Source: Mya arenaria (taxonomy: Eukaryota; Mollusca; Bivalvia; Myida; Myidae). Taken from it: a stretch of 64,000 nucleotides of DNA. The first letter of the stretch is position 1; every line of letters starts with the position of its first letter. The position numbers were made by a program, and so were the translations under genes. The stretch covers positions 26,392,167 through 26,456,166 of the forward strand of contig NC_069135.1 in the NCBI RefSeq assembly GCF_026914265.1, in the 5' to 3' direction. The notes under the pieces are model-generated. The model saw only the letters and a program-made list of their open reading frames with translations. It was not told where the DNA came from and did no database searches. Shown here in pieces: positions 1-11,383 of the stretch.

Positions 1-190
1 TTTTGTTATGTCAGTGTTTCGGAGCGAAAGGTGTTGGCGCGAAAACGCCAGGGAAAGCGAAAGGGCGAAAGCAAATTAGTATGATGTCAGGATTTTCGAC
101 GCGACACGCGAATAATAAAATCATTGATATTGTGACGTGTGCTTGTGTGCTGCAGACGCGAGTAAACAATACAGAGTTGTTTTTCCGATA
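1..190. repeat. GC-richer purine-biased repeat tract
   Basis: The first 75 bases are built from short variations on gcgaaa/gggaaagcgaaa, unlike the AT-rich surroundings, and resemble the GAAGGCGAAG-type tract near 22.5-23.0 kb. Both strands are open through it, giving low-complexity Phe/Ala/Pro-rich reading frames that I do not regard as genes. Probably an edge of a dispersed repeat cut by the window start. Confidence 0.3.
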
Positions 191-313
191 ACGCGGAAGA
201 AAATTCAATAAACTTGTTTTCGAACAATATTTGAAGTCCATCGGTATACCTGGTAATCACTATTCATGTTTTATCGAGTATCGATTTTTAAGAAATATTC
301 AAAATTATGTTAC

Positions 314-607
314 CTATCTTGGAAATGTTCAGAACGTTATATTCTGTTTTTATCTGTGTCAAAGAGTCGTTGTAGCCATCTTTCTTTATGATGATGTCTG
401 TGCCAGTACATGTTGTATCAAGAATGAAAAAACCTGTCGAATTCGTCATTGCCAATGGTCGTGTCGGGGCGGCAGCAGCGAAAATTGATGCTCCAGTCAC
501 TGGCTTACTGGTAGATGCTGATAGCACGCGTCCTTTGATTGTTAAAGAACATTCACACGTGTCGCATTCACCATTCAGTGTCCCGACAGGACAGGTTTTC
601 GAACAAT
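314..607 (-). CDS. Gene A exon: Cys-rich segment plus CILP/carboxypeptidase-regulatory-like domain
   Basis: Minus-strand exon of 294 bp bounded by TTGCAG/AT and ATAG/GTAAC, phase 1 at both ends. It encodes 98 residues: a cysteine cluster (DCSKTCPVG, then CDTCEC), followed by a beta-sandwich-like stretch with the pattern GRVLSAST-KPVTGASI, a TNSTGFF turn and a GYNDS motif. This layout is typical of the cartilage intermediate layer protein and carboxypeptidase regulatory-like domain, where the G-F and GY positions are conserved. It follows the two TSP1 exons of the same gene in the same phase, so it would be the next extracellular module. The exon ends in an open donor, and the next exon must lie left of the window. 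Family assignment is by eye; a related beta-sandwich is possible. Confidence 0.7.
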
Positions 608-724
608 CTGCAATGAGTTCATAAATACTGAATTAACATATGTCTGATACCTGATATTTAAGTTGTGAATATACATTTAAAATTGGAAAAAGAACAGATA
701 TCTTAAATCCTTGAAAAATTAAAC

Positions 725-889
725 CTGGACAATCCCAAGTCGAACATCTCTGTTGCTGCAAATTTCCACCAACACAATCGATGTCGGAGGGATTGTTCTT
801 TTGGCAGTCTCTTGTACGCGTTTGAGCACCGCCGCCGCAGGATACGTCACAAGCGCCCCATGGAGCCCAGGTTATCCATTTTCCAAACA
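725..889 (-). CDS. Gene A exon: thrombospondin type 1 repeat (second)
   Basis: A 165 bp minus-strand exon, TTTCAG/TG at the acceptor and CCAG/GTTTAA at the donor, phase 1-1. The 55 residues show the TSP1 signature: W at WITWAPWGACDVSC (the W-x-x-W ladder), a CGGG turn, the R of RTRDC, then paired cysteines ending CSTWDCPG. Six cysteines are present, as expected for three disulphides. TSP1 modules are extracellular and bind glycans or proteins. The exon sits between the first TSP1 exon and the CILP-like exon and keeps the reading frame with both. No disabling change is visible. Confidence 0.85.
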
Positions 890-1932
890 CTGAAACATTA
901 CAGTTTGTTTGACAATATCATTAGAATTGAACTGTTATATATGACTATGCTATCTAAAATAACGTTTTATATTATTTTGTTTAGCAATCTGAGTACGATA
1001 TGTTTCGTTGACCTTTTATATTTAATCATACATAATGTATGTTTTGAACATAGCAACGAGCACATGATCATTTTAACAGCAACACATGTAGTTGTATATA
1101 AATTCTTTGTTAACCATGTATGTTAATACTTGAGTAACCTCAATCACATTCGACAATATGTAGTTATGCTACCTCATTATGAAAAGGGTCAAGAAGATGA
1201 GAGTCAATCGCCACACCGCATCAATTTAAAATATTAAAGCGTATAATTGTAGGCAAATTGGGTTAAAAAAGCAACATAAAACAAATATTAACTCTTTAAA
1301 TATGCAATGTTCTTTAGATTCTCTTTGTTAACTGTTATTTCAAATTATAAAGTAAGTAATGACCGAAGCACTATTGATGAAATGTACAAAATTGTATTTC
1401 AACCTTGATAGTTAGTAGTAACAAAAATAATAGCCATGCGTTTCCGTCACTGATGGAACAATCCGCTCTAGTGGCATATAACCATTTTTGAGTGCCCACA
1501 GGTCGGGTGATTTTTATTTTCGTCGGAAACATATGTTTTACTTTTATTGACAACAAATATTCCACAATATAAGATTACGTTTTTCGGTGAAATTGCATGT
1601 CCAAAGCAGTAAAAATAACAGCAAGGAATTTATAAATTTTGATATCTTCACTTTTCTATGGTTTCCGTATCGATGGACAAAAACGTTTTAGCTGTTACTG
1701 TGCCGGGTTGAAAAAAAACCAAATGATGTAAAAAAATGACACAAAATGTGTTGAATTTCGTGGTATGATCAAAACATACTTTACTCGTGATCACAGAAAA
1801 TTATGTTTAAAGTTTATTGCTTCCTGTTTTCAATAGGTTAATTAAATTTCGATCCTTCACCGATATTCAACAAATTTCTAGCATGACATAATTACGAATA
1901 CGAGATTACTAATACAGTGTAGCCAGCAATAC
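890..1932. other. Gene A intron between TSP1 exons
   Basis: No coding signal. From about 1110 to 1930 this intron is clearly related to 9955-10826 in copy B (shared landmarks: TTGAGTAA-CTCAATCACA near 1130, a GGTCGGGTG block near 1500, TTTCCGTAT-GATGGACA near 1660, CTCGTGATCACAG near 1785). About 1630-1800 also matches 20.40-20.67 kb in copy C. It is a good alignment guide for the duplication history. Confidence 0.6.
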
Positions 1933-2079
1933 CAGGACAAGGGGATGAAGTACAAATGTCGGTTTCTATGTAGTCGCCGATGCACGGACTTGCAATACAT
2001 TGACGGTATCGCTTGTGGATCCCTGATGCACAGGTAGCTGAGCACTGTGTCCAGTCACCCCACAGTGACCAGCTTCCGG
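1933..2079 (-). CDS. Gene A exon: thrombospondin type 1 repeat (first)
   Basis: A 147 bp minus-strand exon with TTTTACAG acceptor and CCTG/GTATTG donor, phase 1-1, encoding 49 residues. It begins GSWSLWGDWTQCSATCASG, the WxxWxxC..TC pattern of TSP1, continues with an RQC-type arginine/cysteine step and ends in CTSSPCPG. Near-identical exons occur at 10827-10973 and 16345-16491, which shows that this module was duplicated with its introns. Expected to lie in the ectodomain just beyond the stalk encoded by exon 1. Confidence 0.85.
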
Positions 2080-2629
2080 CTGTAAAATAATACAACACAT
2101 TTGAAGATGATTTTCATTTGAAAATGTGGAATTAAACATTGATAAAGCACAACTACAAAAACAAAATACTTTACACACACACATTGATAATTCAACTTGT
2201 GATTTGAAATGACAAACGCCATAGGCACCTGCAACAAAGAAAAGGGCATTTCTCGACACGACGATCACATATCCTAAAAATATCGCAAAATGAATAAAAC
2301 GAATGATAATTATTACATTTTGTAATTGCAATGACGTGATATTTCTACTGAAACAATGTCCGCACTCGACAGAACCAATGACATCCATAAACGCCTGTCA
2401 GGGTTCGGGAACCTTGTTATTCGAGAGGCAGATCAACCCGGAGTCCCGAGCAATGCGCCTAGCTAGGAAGGCTCGGAAAGTCGGATAGTAGGTATGGTTG
2501 TAGATTGGCTACGTTAAAGTACGGGGAAGGCTTTGAGAAAATGTCAGGCTGATCGGGGACTCATATATACTTAATGCTTCGTCCCATCTCGACGATCTAA
2601 GTTCCATCTAAAAGCTGTCTGGTCTGCTC
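2080..2629. other. Intron, no gene seen
   Basis: Intronic sequence of gene A. At 2390-2530 lies a GC-richer stretch (GGGTTCGGGAACC, AACCCGGAGTCCCG) that is not low-complexity and may be an insertion of a dispersed element. I could not assign it. Confidence 0.35.
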
Positions 2630-3400
2630 GGAAAATATAGAAGCAAGAGCAGCTCTTGTTCACTGCACTTACCCTCAATGAGATATATCAACATATGAAA
2701 TTTCAAGTTGATACCACTAATAGTTTACGTGATATGCCTCGGAAAAGTGAAAACGGGACGCGGACGCCAACAAACGTCAATAACTCTAAAAATATGGAAG
2801 CAAGAGTTACGGTTCAAAGTTTCAAATTGATACCTCTTATATTATTAAAGATATGCCCCGGAAAAAACTATAAGCCTGAAAATTAACAAAGAGCAAAAAC
2901 TCTCAAACTAAAAAAGTCAGAGTAACTGTTATTGTGCACTGCACTTGCCCTCCATGAGATCAATCTAGATATGAAGTTTCAAGTAGATAACGCTTAAATT
3001 CTACAAGATATGCCCCGGACAAAACTTTAAGCATGCAAATTAACAAAAGGCGATAACTCTACAACTAAGAAAGCAAGAGGTACTCTTATTGTGCACTGCA
3101 CTTGCCCTCTATAAGATCTGTCTACATATGAAGTTTCAAGTTTATAACATTTATATTCCACAAGATATGCCCCGGTTAAAAAACTTAAAGCATGAAAATT
3201 AACAAAGGGCAATAACTCGGATAATATGGAAGCAAGAGTAACAGTTTTTGTGCACTGCACTTGCCCTCAATGAGATCTATCCACATATAAAATTTCCAGT
3301 TGATACCACTAATAGTTTACGAGATATGCCCATGACAAGTGAAAACGAAACGCGACCGCCACCGCCGACAAAAGTAACCCCTATATGTCGCGACACAAAA
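2630..3400. repeat. Tandem repeat, about 150 bp unit, roughly five copies
   Basis: The phrases TGCACTGCACTTGCCCTC, GAGAT-TAT-ACATATGAA-TTTCAAGT and ATATGCCCCGGA recur at about 2660, 2940, 3095 and 3250, with a shortened copy near 2800-2880. Units have drifted by substitution but stay in the same orientation. It lies in gene A intron 1. Such AAG-TTTCAAGTTGATACC repeats are common in bivalve genomes; here they form a local array. Confidence 0.75.
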
Positions 3401-4359
3401 ATGGTCAGCACTATAATTCAAGCATGAGTTTTTAGAACCTAGTGTTAACAGCTGGACAACAAAGGCAGTTTGGTTAAACGGTTGTAATATGAAGTTACCT
3501 AAGCAGACCTAAAATTAATGTTATGCATTCCACATGAAAATAAAATCCAACAAGTGGTACAGCTTAACTACAGTTAATAATTTTGATTCTTTTTCTTCTA
3601 ATGCATAGCATTAATTCGCAAACCCAACCAAAATATTATAAATTTCAGAGTCAAAACCACATACAATGTAAACTTTTTCCTTATTTTGAACACAAATATT
3701 GAGTGTTTTACGTAATTGAAATTCCGTTCGGTGATTTTCAGTGAGGAAACAGTCAGTGTTGCATACACAGTAAAATGTATTATAAATTGTAAAAACCGAG
3801 CTAATAACGTTTTTCATCATGGCATAACATTGGATTTAAAGTGACCCTTTATTCAAAATCAATACATACACATGTATAACAAACATAATGTTTGACTGAT
3901 AAACCTTTAACTGCTTACTAAATAATGCATTTATGGAAAATATTAATTACTGATAACAAGATTGTAACTGTGTATTTAATAGCAGAAAGCGCAAAAATAT
4001 TAAATGATTGGTGAATGCTAAAAGAGTGTGGTGTATTATAGTCTCATAAGGTAGAAATGCCGTGTTTTATGCCCATTTCTTCCAAATTAAACTCAGTATC
4101 CTTCATAAGAACCATTTTTTTCGACATTTATTCATCCTTTTTGGAATACTAAAACAATATTATTAATTGTAGTAAATCTTATTTGGGAGTAAGAGGGCAT
4201 CTTTAAGAGGTAACAAGTTATTTCGTATAATATTCTTAAGATTGCATGCACAGCTTGGTCACGGATGAGTTATTTCAGCAGTCAGGATGACGTTACTTGT
4301 AATCACAACTATTGTTTATGTTTTGATAATCAAATTACAATTATGACAAATATTGTTAC
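3401..4359. other. Gene A intron 1, remainder
   Basis: No coding signal. About 3895-4035 (AATAATGCATTTATGGAAAATAT-AATTACTGATAACAAGATTGT) has a clear relative at 47238-47365 inside the foldback element. About 4255-4330 (GTTATTTCAGCAGT-A--ATGACGTTA) matches 11175-11235 in copy B, just beyond where copy B has lost the membrane-span coding part. Confidence 0.5.
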
Positions 4360-4842
4360 CTGATAAACTTGTTGTCGGTCCTGGTCGAACAGTCGAAGTG
4401 TGGACTTTGTGTGTATCCGTTGTTGTACCTGTTATGTTTGTACTTTTGCTTGTATGTGCAATGGTACTCTCAACACCTGTCGAAGTCGATACTGTTGATG
4501 ACGTAGAATCGGTATCATTAGACGTTCGCAATAGTTGAACATAAATAACAACAGCAACTGTAGTAAGTACAGCAATAATTGCAATTACCATTAGTATTTT
4601 TTTGCGGTCCAAAATCCTTTTGGCGATGTTACCCCAGCGAAGAATGTTCCTTTTTCTATATACAACGAATTGTCATAATGTTTATTCTCATTCTGGCAAC
4701 TGATATCTGTCGAAGACCTTCTATCAATTATATTAAGATCAACATACTCATTTTCATGTTTAGAATGAAATAAATCGTCGTAGATATTCCCAAGCCCGCC
4801 ACTGAATTTCTTTTTTGGCGGACACTCCCGTCCGTACTCCAT
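4360..4842 (-). CDS. Gene A exon 1: ITAM-like cytoplasmic segment, membrane span, Ser/Thr stalk (frame broken)
   Basis: The start ATG at 4842 opens MEYGRECPPKKK, the same opening as gene 2 (MNNGKECPPRS), which supports this start. Tyr21 and Tyr33 lie in YDDL and YVDL separated by exactly 8 residues, the spacing of an immunoreceptor tyrosine activation motif. After residue 82 (FWTAKK) the frame runs into a stop. The hydrophobic span (ILMVIAIIAVLTTVAVVIYV) and Thr/Ser-rich stalk (DSTSSTVSTSTG onward) continue in another frame. The break falls on a run of seven A (about 4597-4603 read on plus); gene 3 shows the related FLTAK-IRLIAF junction, so the two parts clearly belong together. The exon ends TTATCAG/GTAAC in phase 1, matching the TSP1 exons. 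Lysines before the span predict N-terminus inside (type II). The break may be a sequence error, an allele defect or true loss. Confidence 0.75.
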
Positions 4843-4849
4843 GATGGTT

Positions 4850-5300
4850 TTCGGCGTCTAGCAAAAGCCTCAGTTTTAACATTCTTTTAAACAAGAATAC
4901 GTACCACCTTAAACATGAAATATTTTAAATAATCAATTCAGTATAGCTTGAAATTACAAAACACTCTTTTTGATTGGTTTGAAATCAACCAGGAAGAACT
5001 ACAAATATTACCTCATGCAACTACAAAACAACCCCTTTCGATTGGTTCAAACCATACATATATAGAAAAATACGAAGTATTACTCATTGCCGACGTAATT
5101 GTAACTCCAAACACTAAAAACAACTAAACATTATGCAAATTCAGTGCAAATACAGACAGGTGAGATTAAGTCAATAGCGGACTCAATGCAATTGATCTTC
5201 TCCATTGTTTGTTGTGAAATTTTACCGACAATGTTTGAATAGGTTTCACCAGGAAGATGAGATTTCAAGTTTTAAAATACACTGAGAGGGGTATTTTTCA
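4850..5300 (-). promoter_or_regulatory. Conserved upstream/5' noncoding block of the receptor family
   Basis: Immediately upstream of gene A exon 1. It is recognisable in copy B (11640-12060), B' (15304-15680) and, more diverged, copy C (21500-21850). Shared landmarks are two CCAAT-type boxes on the minus strand (ATTGGTT near 4973 and 5040), a TATA-like TATATA near 5060 (TTATAA in copy B) and GACAATGTTTGAA near 5225. Conservation across copies that have lost coding capacity may simply reflect duplication, so promoter function is inferred from position and the TATA/CCAAT elements only. Confidence 0.4.
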
Positions 5301-5398
5301 TATTCATATTTTATATTTAGATAGCTCAGTGTGCATTTGGTTGCTTGTGCCTTTTCAAAATAGAAATATGCAACGACGCCAACAAGTACATAGTGAAA

Positions 5399-5440
5399 AT
5401 ACAATTCAATTGATTCAGCCTACTCCTAGACTATACTTAG

Positions 5441-5530
<90 letters not shown>

Positions 5531-5570
5531 AAGTATAGTCAAGGACTAAACTGAATCAATTGAATTGTAT
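5399..5570. repeat. Long hairpin: 44-bp inverted arms around a (TA)n core
   Basis: Arms 5399-5442 and 5527-5570 are near-perfect inverted copies (ATACAATTCAATTGATTCAG at the outer end, ACTATACTTA-CAATATA at the inner end) flanking an uninterrupted TA tract at 5443-5526. The whole 172 bp could extrude as a cruciform. A further short TA run follows at 5569-5597. Confidence 0.9.
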
Positions 5571-5597
5571 ATATATATATATATAATATATATATTG

Positions 5598-7219
5598 GTT
5601 TTCGGTATTTTTCATAGTATGTTGCAAATTAAAATTGGTAAGTCATACTATTTATGACCATTTACTGACTATAAGAAAGCACACATTTAAACATTTTCAA
5701 ATAGAGCTTTCATATGTAAAAATGTCATGTCAATAAAGCGCATTTAATTTCGTCAATTTTTAATTTCTGGCTCAGCACGGTAGGAGAGATTTAATGTCTC
5801 GTACATTTATGAGGAATATATTTTTGCTTATAATAAATGTCATTTTTTTGTAATGTGACCTTAAACATTCTTAGGTCAAACATTTGCTGCATTCGTCATT
5901 CCTTACATTGAACATATTTACGCAATGCATTTGATTGAGCGCCATGCGATCATTTAAATCATAAAGAGCATAGAAATTTATTTAATAATGCAAGTGGGTT
6001 TCTTTATGCTATATCAATACTGAAATAGCTGTAAGCGAATAACTGGAACGCGTATCCACAATCAATTATATGTATTGCCAATTGCCTTTAAAGAAACAAA
6101 ATAAAAACCTATACAGAAGAAGCATACACAATTGACCGGCTCTCTCCTGGATAGTATCATATTGCATATTTACTTCTAAACTTATATAATCATCTATTGA
6201 ATTGACTGAACAGAATCTAGTACAAAGAAGTATTTCATGTAAAACACTACACCACACACATGTAAAAAAGTTTATTATTTTACATATTTATCTTAAAAAT
6301 GAAAATAGCACTTACGTTCTTACTGGAGAAGAACTTTAATGTGTCGAGAACGAAATAAAAGTGTATGCTTACACCTGAACACAGTGGGTTTAATTCTCAT
6401 AATGTATCATTGCATTGTTCATTTTATCACAAACTGCATTTTAAAAACATGAATACTAAGATTCTAAAAATCTATATTGTGTGTGTCATACTAACACACA
6501 ATAATACAATTAATTAAACGTATACACGTTACAGTCATTATAAAATACATGAAATGTAGAGTTTATGTGCAAAGACGAGAGAAAAACACCAGAAATAAAA
6601 CCCAACGACAACAATACAAAACATTTTCTCTTTTTTTTGAGTTGTTAATCTTTGGTACAAGCAATTGTGTTTTTTTTATTTCAAAGTATATGAGTATGAT
6701 TAAATATTTGATTTTAAATTGTTTTATTTTAATGAGTTGTACATTTTATTTATAATAGTGTTTAATACACAAATCATTAATTAGCATTTGTTTTGTCATT
6801 TATTATCTAACTATCCTAAAAACACGATGCCAACTTAGGAGCTCATCAGGGTATCATTGGTCTCTATCTTTAATAGCTTTATTAGATCCGTGAAATTATG
6901 GCGTAGAGTTAAATAATATAAGTAACAATCTGTTATTGTATGCTTGTCTAAATAAGAAAAGATAAGAAAAGGGGAGTGCATTATGGTCATTTGTTTCATA
7001 AGCCTCTTAGTCTCCTTGAATTTCTTTGGAACAAATCATTATTATTTGTGTCGATTTTCAGGCTTTTGTCTAAATTAAGTACTTCTGTATGCTGTGAAAA
7101 CAACGTGATTTTACTATTTTGTGCCTTAATAAAAAAAGACAATGCTTTGCAAGACGCAAAAGATTTTTCACATACATGTAGTTTAATATCATGAACTGCC
7201 TTGGTGCAAATAATCTATT
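5598..7219. other. Intergenic, no gene seen
   Basis: AT-rich noncoding sequence. About 5640-6075 is the outer part of the duplicated upstream region: CGCAATGCATTTGATTGAGCG and AAGCGAATAAC-GGAACGC recur at 12370-12510, marking the far edge of the gene A/copy B duplication. Beyond 6100 I see only unsupported short frames. Confidence 0.4.
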
Positions 7220-8200
7220 TTCATGTGATATCGGTACAAGACTGGGGATAAGTCAAATTCGACAATCTTTGCCCTAATCATAAATCTGCCCTTTAACGCG
7301 AAAATTGTGGTTCTGGTATATTCATTACTATGGAATACCAGATAGTATATGCCTATTGTTCGCAGAAAACGTAGCATATTGTGCAGAAACAGTTTCCAAA
7401 TTACAACAACAGTTAAACGTAATTCATGACTTTTGTTCAAATACAGGTATTGAAATCAACCTTGAAAGGAATGAAAGAAGTGTTGCTTGGAATGGCGATC
7501 CTCTACTAAATAATGAGAAATGGTTCGTTCGTGATATAAATTTAAAAAAACCCATATATTTATAAATCCTCGGGTTAACTGTTTAATCCAAACTCATCAT
7601 GGACACCAGCTCAAGACAAAATGCCAGCTCAATCCTTGAAAAGATATTTTTGCTATCAAACTTTATCAAAAACCGTTGGTTATTTTCCAACAAGAGACTT
7701 GTTTAAAATGTTTGATACTATGATTAGACCCAAACCTAATTTGAGGCTATGTTTTAATTCCTAACATTGAATATTTACAGAATGAATTTTGCAGGAAGCA
7801 TAGCGGTGTAAATAAGAGTAATAATACATGTATGATTCTTGGAGAAAGTGGAATATTTCCGTTGTGCGTATCCTATTTTTCTAACTGTATTGGGTATTTT
7901 TCGACTTTCTAGTAATAGGTACCCATACAATGTTACTTATTGCTTAAGTCTTTTGATGAAGATAGGCGTGCTTGCTGGGCTACTTATATAAAAATATGTT
8001 TTTTGGTTATTTGGTTATATCTGGATATCTCAAGATGTTGGCGACATAAATATATTTCTTAGCATGCGAACGCACTCCTTCTTTAATTGGTATTCTAATG
8101 TCGTGATGGTACGGAATCAAAAGATATTTACAGCTTTTTAGGCACAAATCAGTCTGAAGATCACCGCACACTAGCAAACTATGTTTACACTCTCCTACGA
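7220..8200 (+). pseudogene. Decayed LINE reverse transcriptase
   Basis: Fragments in several frames read like a non-LTR reverse transcriptase: a degenerate FADD box (LLFAENVA) followed by ETVSKLQQQLNVIHDFCSNTG and INLE at 7350-7470; a GGPLRNNEKW-like stretch at 7490-7530; then after frame changes YKSSGLT, SWTPAQDKMPAQ and, near 7690-7740, TRDLFKMFDTMIRP; later RYPYNVTYCL and SQDVGDIN at 7915-8050. These match the order RT active site, thumb, C-terminal region of bivalve LINE ORF2. The catalytic Asp pair is lost and stops are many. The part from 7473 onward lies in the inverted repeat and recurs at 19094-19821. Confidence 0.75.
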
Positions 8201-9954
8201 ATTTAAATAGTTAAAGCTAAAGGGCAGTTATCATGTGTTAATAAATATACTATGCATGTATCGATTAACAACCGTGACACAACTCATGATGTTGTGTTCA
8301 CGTTGTATGTTATGCATTTTGTTTGGTCTGGTGGCCCGTAACTACTAAATAATTGTTTACTTGGCTTGACTTCACTTCACTACCATACGTCTTAGTAATG
8401 TATTTTGTTAATGACATATGCTTAAATATGCAACAATGGACCTGTGAGCTATTGAAGATGACCATATTCAAAAACTAACTAGTCAACAAGTATTTTAATA
8501 TAATTATGACAATTTCTAACATATCTGCAAGAGGATAACATAATGTCATTTTGATTCCGGAAATATCAATAGATTGGTTCCCCATTACCTTTCTAGCGAA
8601 CAAACAAATTGACTAACTATTAATAAAAAAATATCGATCGCTTTAAATTCTATTTTTAGATCAGTCTTATTGGAAAAACCCAAGTGAATATGACATGTAT
8701 ATTGGTTCGTCGATGGCTGTCTAGACCAATGAGAGACTCGCCATTTATAGGTCATATAACAGTATCGTTATTGTTCACGAATAAACAGCTATACGACCTT
8801 TAAGCATTTAGTAGTAACTTGAACCGACTAAATAGCAAATAATAAGCATTGTTTTTGTGTGTTTTTGAAACCTTCGGTTTCTATTTAACAATGATCACTT
8901 ACTGAAACAAAATTTTTGCACCAAAATCCTTACCCTATATCTGTAACGGAATGAAACTTATTGAGGAAAGAAATAATACAAAGCACTTAAAAATCTATAT
9001 TCTCCATTGTAACATAGACTTTAAGTATACTAAAAGGTTGGTTTGGAAAATTGTAACCTGGTCGGTACCATATTTTTTGGACCTTTAACTAATTCCGTCG
9101 GTCAGTAAAATGTTTCTAAACGCTGGCTCTCCTAAGCTCTGTGATTGTTCTTTACCTTTTTCCATCAAAAGCGATTTTGTTATATTTCAACCTTGAATGA
9201 TTTCATTCATTTCAATTTACACATTGGAATACATATTAACAGCGGCGTTGTTGAATAGACTTCATTTTGGCCACGGTTGAAATAATGCAAGATTGAGGCA
9301 GCAATTTTGTTCACTGGTCAGTTTCCAAAATAGCAACAAGGCACATCACTCTGGGTTTTATCTCTATTATCAAACCGTTAAAGAGCTTTTAGATTGTTTT
9401 ATTATCATTATGTCAACCTTAACTGGTTGTTTTGTTTTGCTGTTAAGAAATAATCCCCGCCCCCTCTTACTTCTTCTTGTTTTACCGAATATGTGAATCC
9501 CAGTGGGTATAATTTTTAATGGGATGAGGGGGTGGGGGGGGGGGGGGGGGGGGGTTCTGCGCTCTGAAATGCAAATAAACGTTTCGTTCCAGGGTTTGGT
9601 TAAAAGTGTTGCTTAGTATACAAATAAGAAAGTCCATAGTTGTTACAGGATTATGTTATGATGAAGAACTTGCAACTTACCAAATCCACTAAAACCCGCT
9701 ACTATGAAGTCATCCCAAAAGGTGATTAATCATAATTGTTATAGAGCTAGTACAACATGAAAAGGGTGTTGTCACGTTTAGAATAATGACAAATAGTGAT
9801 ATTCCGACTGACAAAAAGTTGCATGTAGTTGCACTCCAGTTAAAAGTAACTCGATTTTATTTGAAAATGCTGTTGATAAATTCATGTACCCGTTGTCCAT
9901 CCTTGCTTCAAATATCGCTAGTCTGCTAAAACATATATTAAATTCTTTGATAAC
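8201..9954. other. Noncoding part of the left arm, with a poly-G tract
   Basis: No gene seen. A run of 21 G lies at 9534-9554, preceded by GGGGGGT; the right arm has 14 C at 17764-17777. Otherwise AT-rich sequence without clear family. Confidence 0.4.
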
Positions 9955-10826
9955 CATATATGGTAATGCTTGAGTAATCTCAATCACAATTGACAATAGG
10001 TAGTTGCAACCTCATTATAACTTTCTTAAATGAAAGAATTACTTTAAAGGTATATATGATTAAGATATTGTGTTTTGAATACAAGATAAGTGCTGCCAGT
10101 CATGTGGGTTATGTGCTGGATAAGGGTTAAAAAGATAAGAGTCAATCGCAACAACGCAAAAATTTATACATTTATGCGATAAAACTATGCAAATAGCTTT
10201 TAAAAAGCAATATAAAACAAATATTAACTCTGTAAATATCCGATGCTCTTCAAGTTCTGTTTGATTCAACTGTGATTTCAAATTATTGCACATCAAAGCG
10301 TAAATGAAATGACGGAAGCACCTTAAGTGTTATAAAGAATGATGGTTAAGGATAACAAAAATAATAATTATGCGGGCACATAATCAATTTTGAATGCCCT
10401 CAGGTCGGGTGTTTTCTTTTTTTCCGGAAACTTATGATACTTTTAATGACAACGTATGTTTCAGATGTCATATGTAAGATTGCGGTTTTCGGTGAAATAT
10501 CATATCAAAAGCAGTGAAAATAACAGCAGGTCATTTCTAAATGTTTATATCTTCACTGCACCATGGTTTCCGTTTTGACGGACACAAATATCTTAGCGTT
10601 AACTGTGCTGGGTTGAAAAAAACCAAAATGATGTCAAACTGGTGTTAAATTTCGGGGTATGATAAAAACGTATTTCACTCGTGATCACAGCAAATTATAT
10701 TTAAAGTTTTTTGCTTCCTGTTTTCGTTAGGCTAATTAGATCTCATTCCTACATCGAAATTCAACACATTTCTACCACAACATAATTACGAGTACGCGAT
10801 TACTTATACAATGTAGCTTGCTATAC

Positions 10827-10973
10827 CAGGACAAGGGGATGAAGTACACAATTCGGTTTGCATGTAGTCGCCGATGCACGGACTTGCAATGCATTGGCGG
10901 TATCGCTTGTGGATCCCTGAAGCACAGGTAGCTGAACACTGTGTCCAGTTACCCCATAGTGACCAGCTTCCGG
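10827..10973 (-). pseudogene. Copy B thrombospondin type 1 exon (relic)
   Basis: The exon is 147 bp with an intact TTTGCAG acceptor and CCTG/GTATAG donor and an open frame encoding AGSWSLWGNWTQCSATC onward, about nine-tenths identical to gene A's first TSP1 exon. The exon itself is not broken. It is called a relic because copy B's first exon has lost its frame and its membrane span and no second TSP1 or CILP-like exon is found downstream. Confidence 0.75.
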
Positions 10974-11383
10974 CTGCAAAATAATAAAATACATTAAAAG
11001 ATGATTTTCATGTCACAATGTGGAATCAAACATTGATGGAACACAACAACATAATACTTTACACACGCACATTGATAATTCGAACTGAGAACTGAAATGA
11101 CGAACGCCACGACAAGCCGCGTTACCTGGCAACGCGGACGCCCTCGGATCGGGTTTTTCTATCCGGACCGGAAACTCATGACGGATACTGTTATTTCAGC
11201 AGTGACTATAACGTTAATTGAAGCCTAATTTTTATTTTTTAAATTTGACTGCTGGGGCGGTTACATGATTTGATGTCAGATGGTCGCACTTTAAGGGATC
11301 ACTTTGCGGACATACACCGCACAACCCCAAAACATGTTGTTCTCATTTCGGCGTGTGTGTATGGGTCCTCCCAAAAGAAAACG

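Noticed and set aside
2630..3400. CRISPR-like array
   Set aside because: Units are about 150 bp, drifted, without constant repeat/unique spacer alternation, in eukaryotic intron sequence.
4591..4612. Programmed ribosomal frameshift as the explanation of the gene A break
   Set aside because: The A-run alone is insufficient evidence; no pseudoknot-like element was apparent, and a homopolymer sequence error or null allele is simpler.
5257..5532. 91-codon plus-strand frame ending in a Tyr-Ile run
   Set aside because: Its second half is the (TA)n tract; no family resemblance in the first half.
7305..7565. Intact host gene on the plus strand
   Set aside because: The residues follow a LINE reverse transcriptase with a destroyed FADD box and downstream frame changes.
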